Below, in pieces: positions 12,421-26,500 of a stretch of DNA of 64,000 nt. The notes beneath the pieces were generated by a model. The model was not told where the DNA came from, ran no database searches, and worked only from the letters and a program-made list of their open reading frames with translations. This stretch comes from Holacanthus passer (taxonomy: Eukaryota; Chordata; Actinopteri; Pomacanthidae). How positions within the stretch are numbered: the first letter of the stretch is position 1; every line of letters begins with the position of its first letter. The DNA is taken from contig JAFREQ010000024.1 in the NCBI GenBank assembly GCA_025331565.1, positions 3,561,501 through 3,625,500 on the forward strand. The letters are read 5' to 3'. A program made the translations under genes and the position numbers.

Positions 12421-13080
12421 TTCAAATATCTGTCAGCTGGATGTCTTGGCTGCTTTCAACACCAAATGCACAAGTCTCCCCTCTTTACCACATTATGTGA
12501 AGACAAGAGCCGTTTTCACATTTAATCAGGCTGCTAAACCCCCCTCTTTTTTTCAGCGGGTCGCGAGGATTTTGAAACTCGTGCGTGCGGAGAATCAGCT
12601 ACTTCTTATCAAATCACAATGAATGTAACAGAAAAATAAGCTTAAATTCTCAGTGCTGATGTTACAGAATCCCAACAATGCAAGAAATGGCGCAACAGTT
12701 TGAGATGCAGCGTCGTTCAATCCGTCACTACACCGCAGACACAATACTGGGTTCACTTCACTCAGGAGCTGTGAGCAGAAAACTAAGACAGTGGGTTGGT
12801 TTGACCCAGTGTTTGTGTTATTCCTTCATATCTTTGCAATATACAGCAGTTTGGTTGTGAACTATCAACTGCATCAAAATAACCGATTGTCTTGGGTTTG
12901 ATCGTTGACCCAGTGGCTTTCAACACATCGGCACAGTATAGCACTGAGTTAATTAACCCAGAGATTATAATGTGTATAATTATATTAAGTGTCAATATGT
13001 CAATGTAGTTCTAAAAGAAAACACAGATTAGTCAAATGGAAGTCAAGGATTCTGATTAATTAATCATATAGTTATTTATA

Positions 13081-13400
13081 GGGTGCAACTAAACACTGTT
13101 TTCATTATCAAATAATCTGTTGATTATTTTTTTCAATAAATTATTTAATCAGCAGAATCTAAATCAGAGAATTGAGAAAATGCCCTTTGCAAGGTCTCAG
13201 CCGGAGGTGACTCTTAAAATTGCTTGTTTTGTCTGAGAAACAGTCCAAAACACAAAGATATTCCATTTATTATTTAAGGAAGAAAAACTGAAAATTCACA
13301 TTTTACAAGCTGAAACTAGTTCATGTTTGAGATTTTTGTTTAATAAATGACTTAAACAATCAAAACTTTTGTCCACGATTAATTGTTTCAACATCGGTCA
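13081..13400 (+). repeat. Dispersed repeat family A, forward copy
   Basis: A near full-length copy: 'gtgcaactaaaca', gattatt/aatcag blocks, 'gtctcag', 'cttgttttgtctgag', 'aaacacaaagatattcc', 'gaaaattcacattttacaagctg' and a final 'cacgattaattgtttcaac'. It faces the inverted copy at 13621-13860. Confidence 0.65.
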
Positions 13401-13620
13401 AATCAAGCCAATTTTACTTATGTCGTCCAAAATCACAAATTTGCATTGAAGGGCTTTACAATCTGTTCAGCAGACAGCACCTCTGTCCTCAAATCAAATA
13501 AGGAACAAAGGAAGAAACATAACGAAGAGCATCAGGAGAGATTGCTCCTCTTCCTGGATGAACAGTTAACAGACGACGTGTGTGTAAAAGTCATTTCAAG
13601 CAATTGTTAAAAAAAAAAAA

Positions 13621-13860
13621 CAGCTTCTCAGATGTGAAAATTGTTTAATTTTATGAATTGAATATCTTTGGATTATGCTCTGTTTTTTTTTTTTTTTGGA
13701 GAAAACAACTAATTTGAAAATGTCACCAGGGGCTATGAGAAACAGTGATGAGCATTCTTCAATATTTTCTGACCTTTTATAGACAAAATGGTTAATCAAG
13801 TAATAATGAAAACAAATTAAGAGATTAATTGCTAATTAAAATTATAATTAGTTCCAGTCA
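13621..13860 (-). repeat. Dispersed repeat family A, inverted copy
   Basis: The reverse complement shows the family blocks: 'gtctataaaaggtcagaaaa' near the left part, then 'acaaaa/tccaaagatattcaattc' and 'caattttcacatctgag'. It lies about 220 bases from the forward copy at 13081-13400, so the pair forms an imperfect inverted repeat. Confidence 0.55.
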
Positions 13861-16523
13861 TATATAAATCAGATTATAGGAGGAGCTAAGGGCCATTCCC
13901 TCTAACTTTACATCCAGTCTGTGAGAGAGCCAGAGAGCAACTTGCAGGCTGAATTTCTTACTGGATTTATACTGAATGTTTCATGAAAATTATCATTTGA
14001 AAAGTTAATGTGTGATTTTATTAGTTTTACGAGACATAAAGGCAGAAATTTAGATGAAAAAGTAGGTGTTTTGAGCAATGTCCTTTTCTAACAGGAGAAG
14101 ATGTGCATTTCAATGTCACCATCACGAGGAAATTATCAAATTTAACAAATTCATTTTAAGAAATACTGGAAGTCTGTTCTTTATTTGATACTACTGTTCA
14201 CAAAAAAAATCATCCCAGCAGAACAAAGTGTCCCTCAGAATCTCAGCACTAAGTTATTAACTCTTTTCTGCTCATCAGGTTTCTCATCAGCCTTTTGTCG
14301 AAGGGGCAAATATGCAGTTTCCTCGTTCTCGTGAGAAGAAGCTTTATCAAACCAGACGCACGAGTATCGATGACAAAGATGTGTTTTCTTTTCAAAATGA
14401 CACGAGATATAAGAGGATTACATGGCTCATGAATATGGCCCGTTTCTATCCTCCGATTTATCACTTTATCAGAAACCCTCCATCTCCATCCATAACAGGC
14501 TGCCACACAACACAAAGGCCGATGTTCTCGTGCCTGAATGGCTCAGATTTAATTTCAGTTAAGAAAAGAAAAAAAAGTTAAATGTTGTCTGATCAGCTGA
14601 ATATATCTGCCGAGCGTGCACAGATGCACGACAATTAGGGTCGTTCACAAGCAGCTGCACCTCAGAGCGAAAGAGCAACTGGTTGAAAATCTATTTTTAT
14701 GATCCACGGTGCTGTCAGTGTCTGTTTACTGAAACAACAGCAGGGAGAGCTGATGATTACTGAATATCACCTTGTCAGAAACATCACTGAAGTATAGAGC
14801 TAGGTGATGCTATTTATACTAGACAGACACAATAAAGAACACACTCATGCTTTTCTCCATCATTTACATCTTTAAAAGGGCAGACAGAATCACTGAGGCA
14901 CTACATTTTAACACAGCACCTGGCTGTGTATCAAAACATCAGCGCTGTTTAGTCGGTGTTAATTGTAAGCACACACACAAAAAGCTGTCTACATGATGAG
15001 TGGACCACTTTCCCGTGTCATAGTCTAAATATATAGTACAGTTTTCCTTCGCCGTCCTGCCTTTAAAACAGGCCGGCAGGTAAAACAATCAGGGCCAGCC
15101 TGCACCGGAGCCGGCTGCTTCGTTTGCCATTGATTTATATCTTAAACAACCTCTCCTGGTGCTTCCACTGCTAAAGGTGAGACGCACAGCCAGTGTTTGT
15201 GACAGAGATGGACTAGGCGCGGTGGCAAGAGAGAGAGGGATGATGCGGTTTTAAAAAATGCATCACCATTAAATCAAAGAGTAACCTTGAACGAGTTCAG
15301 GCCGGTGCCAGCTCGGTGACACGCTCTGCCCTCAGCGCTCCGTGCCACGGAGCATGCCAAACAGCGGGGAGACAGAGCTGCAGCGCTCTGATACAGGTTA
15401 GGCCGGTAGTGCTGGGTAGCCGTCCAGCTCCTCGCTGACCAAGGGCATTCACACTGACATTTTGTCCAACTTAGGGCTCAACATGTTATAGCAAACGTAT
15501 GCAGTCGGAGGGACGGCCTCGGAAAAGTTGACACGAAATGAAAAAAAAAACCTTGTTAATTGCTTGGACTTCTAATCAAAAAACGTGTGCACAGATGTTC
15601 CAGAGCCAGAAACCACTGGTTCAACATATGTGACCCTGATACCTGATGTTTGACTAAATCCTGCTCTGACCTTTCCTCTCTGTCTCCCTCGCATCTAAAG
15701 AGGAAAAGGGTAAATAAACGGCTTCATAATGAGAAAATACTTCACGTGAATGTGTGTTTACTTTTATTATTCTTATTTGCTGGAAGACAAACTCCCCAAG
15801 CTATTACATGGTTTTAGGCCGAGTGGACTAACAAAGCATTCGAGTGCAGCCTAGAGGAGGAAAAATGAAACCCCAGCGGTGCTTCAGCGGCAACAGCTGA
15901 ACTTTACATATTACTTTTTCATGCAGACTGCTAAATCAAGCAACTACACTTATTTACGCTTTTTAATAAGGCACTAAAGCCTCGGAGGAAATTCTTTATT
16001 GAGACGACTTGTAGAAATGCTGTGCAGCTGCTGAGTCCCACCAAATTACCTATATTTTCAGTAAATAATGTCCTCTGTGCTGTTATTGTATACATAAAAT
16101 GGTTAGCAGAGCATGTGGACGGACTGAAGCCGTGTGCATACATTAGAAATAAAAATACCTTGAAAGAAACATCCTTTTGGATTAGATTTCTGGGCAGAAA
16201 CTATCTGCGGTATATAACTTATTTTTAAATCTAACTTCCTCCGCTTCTCCCACATTCATTGAGACATGTCATCCATCTATCTCGGCCTCCGGCTGCAGTA
16301 GTTCCTCGACCATGAGTGGCTGCTGCAGCGGGGCTGTATTTCAGCATGTTGAAGTGCATGGAGAATTCCCATGAAGGGTAAGGGATTATGGATTTTGGCC
16401 TCTAAGCTGCCTGGATGCCCAGTGAGGATGTCTCTGAGCGTAGTAATCTTCAAACACCACGCAGAGTGATGAGTGGGCACTGAGGAGTTCTACTCAGGAT
16501 CTAAATGTGTTCCAGCAAGTTAC

Positions 16524-16527
<4 letters not shown>

Positions 16528-16577
<50 letters not shown>
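16528..16577. repeat. (GA)n microsatellite, about 25 units
   Basis: An uninterrupted run of GA dinucleotides with no unit change over about 50 bases. It is probably length-polymorphic. Confidence 0.95.
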
Positions 16578-16580
<3 letters not shown>

Positions 16581-17914
16581 CACTATTTGGTGCAGAAATG
16601 GAAAGGATCGACTCAGTGGCTCCTCCGGGCAAGAGACACTTTTGATCCTGTGACCTGTTTTGAGCTATGGTCTGTGTCGAAAAACTCGCACCGAGCAAGG
16701 GATCATATTGGAGTGGCAAGAATGTAAATGTCATGGTTCCCCATCACCACACATAACTGTAGATGGAAAAAGTCAATTGAGCAATTTTTGGGGTCAGGTC
16801 GGGCACTCTCAGGGGGCTGCTATCCTTCATAATGAGGGCAAGTCTGGTTTAGACTGTGTCCCAGAAATTGGGACTCAATGTGTTGATCATTCTGGCATCA
16901 GCTGTACAGTTGATGACACTGGAATGTGAAAGAAGTGGCTCATACATACAAAGAAAATCTCACAAATGAAGCAGCGCACGAGCTGGAAATGTCAGAGAAA
17001 ATCAACATTGATTCAGGTCCCTGATCAATATCAGGAAGGAATTTCTCTGACTCCGTCCTGATTGAATTAAACCCCCAACAGCGTCACTTAATTTAAGGCC
17101 CTGATTGTTTTCCTGTCTTATTTAAGTGAACCCAAATTGCTCTGATACCATCTCGGACCTGAAGATAAGGTGGGTGAGTGCAGGAGGGGGATCAGATGGG
17201 GTGAAGGACGCCAGTCTTTATGGAGATCATATCATCTCCTTAAGAGATGCCCCTGTCTAGCTATAAGCCTTGAGATGATGTCAGGGGTCAGGGTTTGGAA
17301 GGGCGCCGAGGCCCGATGGAGATCTCTCTCCGGGAAATAAGACGACATTATGATAGTAAAGATGCAAAATAACCTAAACACAACATGCTTGTTTCCATAT
17401 TGCACAGCGGATGACAACAGCTGTATTGAGCAGAAAATGACCTCAGGGTGTTGGAGGATCAAAGGGTTCAACGTTCCTTTGGCGATAATCAAATCAAGTA
17501 AAGATCCTAAACAACAACACACTCTCCAAATTTAAATCCACAATCTACTGTTTTAATGCAAGTCAATGTGCTGATGTGTAAAACTGTCCGAGCCGCATGC
17601 TGCTCACACACTCCCGGTGACTGTGCAGCACAAATACTGTCCAAGGCTGCAAACAGGTACATCAATTTGGAGCATGACAAGAAATTCCCTTTAGGTGACA
17701 ACAAAATGTACATGCTATTAGATCAGCTGCAGTATAGTGTGATGAAATAAATTGAAGCCAACAGATGAAAGCTCGGGGCCCCAAACAGGAAAGAGGAGGC
17801 TATTAAAGATGCACTGCCCTTCTTTTATGTTACACTGCCATCCTTTGGACAAACACAGAACTAACACTGGTGGACGTTTGATATTAGATTAATTTTAACA
17901 TAATTTCATCAGAG

Positions 17915-18185
17915 GGCTGCAACTAACCATATTTTGCATTACCAGTTATTCTGCTAATTATTATTTGGGTTAATTGGTTAATTGTTGAGTCCAAGGTAAA
18001 GTCTTTAAATGTCTTGTTTTGTCCAACCAACAGTGTAAGACCCAAAGATATTCAGGTTACTATTAAATAAAAACAAAAAAGCAGCAAATCTTCCCATTGG
18101 CGAAACTGGTACCAGAGGAAGTTTTGGCAATTTTCATTAGTGATCGAGATTTAAACAAAACCATAAACCCCAAACACCAAAATAC
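17915..18185 (+). repeat. Dispersed repeat family A, forward copy
   Basis: The stretch begins 'gagggctgcaactaacc', continues with ttattctgctaattatt and 'aaatgtcttgttttgtcca', then 'acccaaagatattcaggttac'. These are the same ordered blocks as the 13081 copy. Confidence 0.65.
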
Positions 18186-18599
18186 AACATACAGTCAAAC
18201 TCTGATCAACAGCTCCTGTATATTATTAATGTTTTCAGATGCATCTAAGGTTTGTTTGCACCAACATTCTTGAAGGAGTAAAACATTACAATCTGCTGTT
18301 TTGTGGTTTGAAAACCTGAAATATCTAAGTTTATATTGTGCTCACAAATAACTGCATGAAATCTTATTTAATTAAATCGTTCCCTATTAACTGAGTATAC
18401 AGAATTATATTTCTAATTATGATCTACTGAGACAAACATACATGTTAAATTTAATATACAAACTTTAAAATCATGCATGTGAACATTTTATAAGAATTTC
18501 TCACGATCATTTTCCACCAGAACCGGTTTGCTGCACAAACACCCGGATATGCACGAGACAATTAATGCCTATATATACAATTAACTCCTGTTTGCGCGA

Positions 18600-18767
18600 G
18601 ACAAACAGCGGACGTGGAGCGCGCGTCATGACGTCAGCAGCGTGCGGCGCGTGGAGGTGAATGAGCAGCTGTTTGCGGGCAGAGGGAGCAGCGGAGGCCT
18701 GCAGGAGCCGCAGTGTGCGATGGGAGGATCGTAACCAGCCTTTCCTACATGGTATCAACACGACGAG
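18600..18767 (+). promoter_or_regulatory. ica1: ica1 promoter and likely non-coding first exon
   Basis: A CpG-rich island in AT-rich surroundings contains a full palindromic cAMP-response element TGACGTCA at 18629-18636. It ends at a good donor (cgacgag followed by gtagga at 18768). The next exon on this strand carries the ica1 start codon, so this is the most likely first exon and core promoter. The CRE suggests control by CREB/ATF factors, which fits a gene of neuroendocrine cells, but binding is inferred. Confidence 0.55.
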
Positions 18768-19254
18768 GTAGGAGAGAGAAACACTGAGGGTTTGATTTTA
18801 AAATTTGCTGTTTTATACATTAAGATTGGTTTGAGATTCAAAGAGCGACGAGAGGGAGAAGCTGCATCAGTGCGGCGCGTCTGTTCTCTGATATGCGGAT
18901 GTGCTGTAGTATATATGCAGTATTTATATACGTGTACAGTACAGGTTGATTCTGGATGGATGTATTTTTGTCACCATGTTTGTTATTAAGCTGCATGAAG
19001 CGTTTATAGCATCATTATCCTTCATGTGAAAATGAGTCGTGACGCTTTGAGCTGCATGAAACATATCATTATTTATTATTTATTATTGATAACCTGAAGG
19101 GTTTTAACATTTAAAACTCAAACGTGTTCAGGTGAAATGTTGTGTGGTTAATGTTTGAAGGCAGCTGGGAGGGACAGAAATACAAACAAGAGCTCAGTCA
19201 CACCTTCATATAAATGAAGCACAGGTCAGTCATCACACCTGGTTGACTCACCTG

Positions 19255-19632
19255 TAACTACAGAATATAAGCAAGTAGATCACATTTTCTCAAGTACAAT
19301 GTTGAGGCTACTTTAGTATTTCCATGAGATGCTACTTTATAATTCTACTCCATTCCATTTATTTAAGAGCTTTAGTAGATTATCAACAAACAAATTATGA
19401 TTAAACTAATAGTTGTGATATTACAGGTAAAATGATGAACACATGAATGCATCACTAATTATAATCCAATAATACGAGTCTGAAATAGGCCTTTCAGCAT
19501 AATGAGTACTTTGAGTACTTTATTTTGATCCTAATACTTTTGTATGTGAGACTTTGAATGTAGGACAGTATTTGAGACTGTAGTACTGCTACTTCTACTT
19601 TTAAAAGTATGAGAGTACTTCTTCCACCACTG
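19255..19632 (-). mobile_element. hAT-type MITE remnant in ica1 intron 1
   Basis: The stretch carries the recurring fish motif set (agtac repeats, 'ctacttctacttttaaaagta', 'gagtactt') and ends in CTTCCACCACTG at 19621-19632, the same terminus as the element at 28791-29202. The opposite terminus is no longer recognisable. It contains no transposase. Confidence 0.55.
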
Positions 19633-20513
19633 GATGTGTTTATACACCTGGGTGATCTTTCATTGAACTGTATAGTCATACAGTGATTAGTGTTTGACAA
19701 AATAGTTGCCCAAATTAATGGCTCCAAGAAAGTTGTAGAAAAACTAAAGCCAAGACTCAGAACCATAAAATTCTACATAAACATAAGGACGATGTAGCGA
19801 GAGACGAGAGGATTCGTGAAATATGACCCTGTTTCTTTGTTCCAGTTAAACCCTGGCAGCTGCTATTTGAATGAACTTGAATGAAAAAAGGATTGAAAAT
19901 CAACTTGGGTATCTTACATTTGTCATACTGTGATAGATCAATAGCAAAAAAAATGCTCTCTATATATTATAATCTATAAATAATTTCTTTTGAGAGTACA
20001 TTTTGCGAATTGTGATAGATGCTGTCAAGAGACACCTCTAAATGATGATCTGAGGTTTGCTTCCAGTGAACAAGTGTGATTCCCTTTAACTGGTCACTTA
20101 CCAAAAAGTTTGTCAAAAAAATAAAACCAAGAGACAAAACAAGAGAGAAAAACCTACAAATCACAGCTCACTGATGCAGTGAAGAAAGGTATTTTGCTCA
20201 AGCTTTTACGAAACAGCCAGTACTACTTGACTAAATGTGGTCTAGTTAAAGAAGAGAAATTTAGAATTCATAGATATTTGCAATGTTACAACAGACGCCA
20301 CATTATTGACCAGGAAACAGCGATATGTTGTGATGCTCATCTTACACACAGACAAGAGGTGTAGCTGTAATTAATAAATACAGAAGCTTTCTGCTGACTT
20401 TTGTTTGCTAAAAAAAAAAAAAAAATTACGAAAAGGTCCAAAAATTCCTGACTACATCTGTTCTCCAGTCAGAATCTAAGTTGCTCTGCGTTCTCCACAG
20501 GTAATCGTGAAAA

Positions 20514-23500
20514 ATGGAGGGAGGAAATTTGTGAGTATATCTCTGTGTTTACACTCAGTTTCACACCAATCAGTGAGTTTTTACCGGATCATTATGGGAG
20601 AGAGCAGCGGTCACAACACTGGTCCAACCCCTGTGTCATTGCAGCGGCTACTCCCGAGACTATCTGGACCGCTTCATCCAAAGCCAAGACTCATCTGTGG
20701 TGAACAAGTTCCAGCAGAAGTACTGGAAAACCAAACAGACGCTCATCAAGGTCACCGGGAAGAAAGAGGACGAGCATGTGGTGGCGTCAGACGCAGATCT
20801 GGACGCCAAGCTGGAGGTGAGGAGGGAAAGCGTCGGGACTTGTAGTTTTACAGCGACTCAGGGAGAGGGTTTGGTTTCCAACAGCCTCGATCACATCACA
20901 GAAACATTAAGAAACACTGGAGATACTTCCCCTCAGGTGGACTCCGCAGTGACTAAAATGGCTTTTTGATTCACACTGTGCCAGTATTTGCTCGAGGCTT
21001 AAAACTTAGATTAGGCTGCCTCTCTAACCTCCATCATCTACGCCTCCATTTCAGGACTGAAGTGAATTTAATGGCCGAGATCGATACCTCATAAAAGCTG
21101 GAATACAACCTTAATTTAGGCCAGGTCCTCAATTAGAAACCATTCAAAACTGGATATCTACATACCAGATCAGAGCTCATGTTTTAAAGCTTTGATGTGA
21201 CATTTTAACACTTCAATTTTTACCATGTTAAAGGCTTTAATGTTTTATCACATCCACTGTGTAACTGTTGAAATCAATATTATAGACTTCCATAGATATC
21301 CGTGGTTTGTCTTCTTGAAGGTTACAGTTACTTCAGCATATTCAGGCAGTGTGCTACTCAGCAAGTCTTTCTTAACTGAGAATAAGTTCCTAGATGATCA
21401 GGCATTTTTTAGTTGACTTTGTGTTCACACTGATTTTGTTCTGCTCTGCAGGTCTTCCACTCGATCCAGAGAACATGCATGGAGCTGCTAAAGGTCATCG
21501 AGCAGTATCAGAGGAGGATCTGCCGTACGTTCAAATAACCAGCATAAGTATTGGGTGGAAACAGAAACCTATACATGTTCAGGCCACATGGGACCTTGTT
21601 GAACATGCCCCGATAACGTCCACGAGGTGGCATCCAGGATGAACCATTTCTGCCTCTTTGCAAAGGAGCAGCAATCCACTACTATGTTATTAATGCTAAT
21701 CATGCTAATCACAAAAAAAGTTAGTGTATCTTGAATATGAAATACTACCTGACATTTTCATTTACTTCAGTTAAATGCATTCACGCCAGTTATCTTTATA
21801 TGGATGATAAAGTTTCATTTTATCTGAATAAACTTGCACGTCAGATTTTCCAAGTTTGCACGATACTGAATCTCACGACTACATCATCTCTACTGTGCAG
21901 TTCTTTCCCAAGAGGAGAATGAGCTGGGTCGTTTCCTGCGCTCACAGGGTTCACAGGATAAAACCAGGGCTGGAAAGATCATGCAGGCCACAGGGAAAGC
22001 GCTCTGCTTCTCCTCCCAACAGAGGTAGGTAAAACATGTTACGGCACATCCTAATGAAACATCCAGATAATGCACATGAGCTGCACTTGATAATTTCATG
22101 TAAAGGTGAGTCAACTTTATTACCTAAAAATCTCAAAAATGGAAAAGAGAGGAGTCTTATCTGTTCAAATTTGATGCCAGAGTTAATAATGGACACTAGG
22201 AAATTTTCACCAGCAGGTTTTAAATAATCACAAATGCAGAGCAGACAAACAGCAGAGACAAGCTCTATTACAAAAGGCTTGAATTAACTTGACTTCACAA
22301 TCAGCTACCTAGAAAACAACCACACATAATGATTGTTAATACTTAAGTAGTTGTGTTATTATAATATTACAGTAATCGTGTTACCCTTAGAGTACTTGCA
22401 AACATCGGTTTGATAAACAAATCGCAGAGAGGATCGGTAGCATCTATGTCCTGCTTTCTCAAAATGAAGACTAGGTATTCGCTACCTACTTTGTTTGCTT
22501 TGTTTCTTTACTAAGAGGGATCAGCAAAAGTTGGTTGAACTGATTCTTCAAGGGGCCTTTGATTGACTGTAATATTTGCTTTTGCAAGACAAGCACAAGC
22601 TTTTGACCTGTTGGGGTTGGAAGAGCTCAGAGACCTTTTGGTTTGGTTTTGGTTATTTGTAAAGCATTTTCCTTTGTGACTGTATTGTGCACTATAAAGA
22701 GCAGAATGAGTATGACAATCTAGTCCGTCTAAAACTAACATGGTAATGATAAATTACATGCAGAACCTTAATACTTAATTTAACACTACATCCTACAGGT
22801 TGGCTCTGAGGAACCCTCTGTGCCGTTTGTACCAGGAGGTCGAAACGTTTCGCTATCGAGCCATCTCAGACACGTGGCTGACAGTGAATCGAATGGAGCA
22901 GTCCAGGACTGAATACCGCGGCGCGCTGCTCTGGATGAAGGATGTATCTCAGGAGCTGGATCCAGACACACACAAACAGATGGAGAAATTCCGCAAGGTT
23001 CGTCTGTCACAGACATTTTGACCTGTCACAGCAGAAAGCACAGGTGACTGATAACGAGTGAATCGCTGTATTCCATTTGGTTTTGCCTGTTCTGGCTCTG
23101 ATAAGTACAAAATGTTATTAGTTGCATCCAGTCGGAGATTTGTTCAACAGGGAGGATGATCCACTGGGAGCAGCTGCCCCCACAACACCAACCAACACAC
23201 AACCATTCTTGATTTTATAATTGCAATTATAATTTTGTTTTAACAGAACTGCTATTATGCTAAATACATATTTTGTGCAGGCCTATTATTTTTGGACATT
23301 TGGGCATTTTAATAATTCTTATTTTTCAAACACAACAATGTCTTGATGGTATAAACCAGCTGAGCGCAGTGCAGACAGTGCAGGTTAATTTCCTCAGTCA
23401 CATTATCTGCCCACTCCCAGATTACACAAAAAATCTATAGTAAAAACTAGATCTGTAGTCTGCCCTAAAATATTTTGTTGTTGGTGTGGGAGTGTATTTT

Positions 23501-26500
23501 CAGCCGTACAGATGCTACTGAATAATGACAGAGTCTGTGTCTCTATAATCCTCTCGCTCTTCCACAACTACACGTTGCTACCTGTCACTTTGATCATGAA
23601 GGTGACACCAGACTATAGAGTAAATAGGCTACAATATAGTATATAATTGAGTATTTATAGTACATAACACAACTGACAGAAGGGCAGGACTGAGAAATGA
23701 TTACAAAACCCTCTGCACCACAAACACTACCATGGATTTATCAGTAGACAGCACACTCAGGCTTCTGATATTTCAGAAACATGGTTGGTGCCATAGATTC
23801 TAACTTGCACAAACCTTAGTCAGAAAAAGGAACAATGAGTCAGACAGTCTAGATCAACCTTTTCAATTTAACAACCCCTCTGCCCCCTGAACTATGGGAT
23901 GGAAAGGGGGGATCAGCAGGTTAACAGGAAGGATGGCATCTCCACTCAAGTTGCTTACTGGTTACATCTGTGCTTTTCCTGCTATGACAAGTCAATGTAT
24001 GAAAATGAAAATAGAAATATTGTCTGAACACAGTCAACACAGTGTGCGGGAGAGAGTAAACTATTATAATGGCTCCAACAAGTATTAAACTCGATTAAAT
24101 GTTCAGTAAACAACAGTGGAAAATGTCCATCACAAACTCCCATAGGTCACTGTGACGTCTTCATACGTCTTGCTTCATATCCAATGATAATCAAAGTGTC
24201 ATCAACTAACTGAGTAACTAATTGTTTCAGACCCAATTTGCTGCAATACCTAAGATCAAACAAACATGGTGTATAATCAGGAAAACAACTATTACAAATG
24301 TGCCACTAGAGGGCAGAACACACCATCAAATAGAGATTCATTTGTTGACTGTAACTCAGAACCCAGCAGACTTTTATCCACTTACACTTTGTGAACTTAC
24401 ACTTGTACAAACTTGAACTCCACTGTTTGTTTTCAATGTTCAAACCTGTTGGACACATAATCCCGGCCGTTTATCTTCAGTTGGGACATTTTCTTATCGA
24501 CTACATCTCAGGTTCAGGCCCAGGTGCGCACAACCAAAACAAGCTTTGACAAACTGAAGAATGATGTGTGCCAGAAAGTGGACCTGCTGGGAGCCAGTCG
24601 CTGCAACCTCCTCTCGCACGTCCTAACCACATACCAGGTATAACATGTCCCGGTTGTTTGCATATTACAGTCCACTGATCTTAAATAGGGTGTTTTAAAT
24701 GGCTCTACCTCGTGCTGTCAAGCCAGGAAGGAAGACTAACATGGAAACAAAGCAATACAAGACATTGCTTAGAGATTTAAGTATCAGACCATGTGAGGAG
24801 ACAACGTAAACTAGATGTAAGACATAAATTAACTAGTGCGAATGACTACTGATACACAATGGGCTGAATGTGTGGCCTTGGCTTGTCCTGTTCCAGACGA
24901 CACTCTTGCACTTCTGGGAGAAGACGTCTCACACGATGGCAGCCATTCACGAGAGCTTCAAGGGCTGTCAGCATTATGAGTTCTCCACACTGAAGGTCAG
25001 AGAGCATCTTCACCTGCACACATGAGATCTAAATTCTGACACTGCTCATAGTTCCACATCTCAGGAATTGGCCAATAATTATAATTAGTGACTTTTTCTT
25101 TTAGACCTTACAAGACCCTATGGACAAGCTGGCTAAGAAGAAGGGAAAGAAGAAAATTAAAGCAGAGGCAGAAGATGGAAAGAATGCCAAGACCACAGAC
25201 GACCAGTGAGTTATCTCACCTTGATCTTTCCTCGTGCAGGTAGACCAAACACACACATGCCAGCAGGGAAAACATAAGAATATGTCTATAAACACTGAAC
25301 GAGTCTGGACAGAACAAACAGTTTTTCTACACATCTGTTGCCTTATGTATGTGCAAAATGTTATAAACGGATCTTCTGTTTGTCACTTACAGACTTATCT
25401 CACTAGCCAATGACAACACCAGCGAAAAGACCAAAGAAGGTAAAAGACACTTTGAATGATCTTTATCATGTTTTCAGAGCTCAAAGTGACGCCTTCAAGT
25501 TGCCTGTTATGATCAACAGTCCAAAATGCAAAGATTTTTGCTTTACTATCATAAATGACAATGAAAACAAGCAAATGAAGCCATTGAAGTTTTGGAATTT
25601 TTGCTTCAAAATTAACTTAGTCAAAATAGTTTCTGATAATTAATCAATTACTCGACCATCCGTTTAAGCTCTATCTTAGAAATATCAAGATTCCTAGACA
25701 CCAACTTACAAAAGCAAATAAAAGTTATTTGTGCATTATAGCTTTAGTCCTCTGATCACTCTAGGGAATGAAGATCCTCTCTCTGCGTATCCAGAGTTAG
25801 AGGGAGAAGAGAAGGACAGCATGGCCTTACTGAACGAGATCCTGGGCAGCATGTCTGTGGACGAGGGCGACTTCTCTCGAGAGTGGACCGAAGTGTTTGG
25901 CGACACAGAGGAGGGAACGAGCGCGGCGTCAGGTAGACCAGCGGAGGCCCAGCACAAGGAAAACTCCTTCTTTCTACCATCTCAGCTGCTGGACCAGAGC
26001 TTGAATAATCTGCAGTCTTCCCTCTCAGGTCAGAACAAACAGAGCATGTGTGTGTTTGTGTGCACCAGACAAGAGTGAACCAGACACGGGACCAAAAAGC
26101 TCTTTAGTTGTCAAAAGAGTTTTTCCTTAAAATGAGACCACTTGATTCAACCATCAGGGAGAAATTCTCATCAAGCTGAAACCATGCAAAACATCTAAAT
26201 TAGCCACCATTATCCTAATTTGGTCCTAATGTATAATAAATAACCCTGAACACTAAATAACTTACATTGTTTTTCCATCAATGAGTGCATTAACAAATGC
26301 ACAGCTAAAATTAGCTGCTTTTCCTCATTGTAGCTAACTATTTCCACACATGGGAGAAAAGTGGCTTCACAATGATTTATCAAACCAACGTCTGTCAAAG
26401 TAATAGAACGAGTCTGTTAAAACATGGTAATTAGATTCGCTTGCCCGTAGGTGACTGCCAACGACTTTCCATTTCATCTGGGCCTGGGCACTGGCTGCTC

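Larger units (their letters stand above)
8651..18600. other. Intergenic DNA between nxph1 and ica1
   Basis: No protein or RNA gene could be supported here. It holds a poly(A) run (8683-8703), a poly(T) run (about 11725-11747), three copies of family A repeat, a GA microsatellite and a candidate conserved non-coding element. Open frames present are short and unlike known proteins. Confidence 0.6.
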
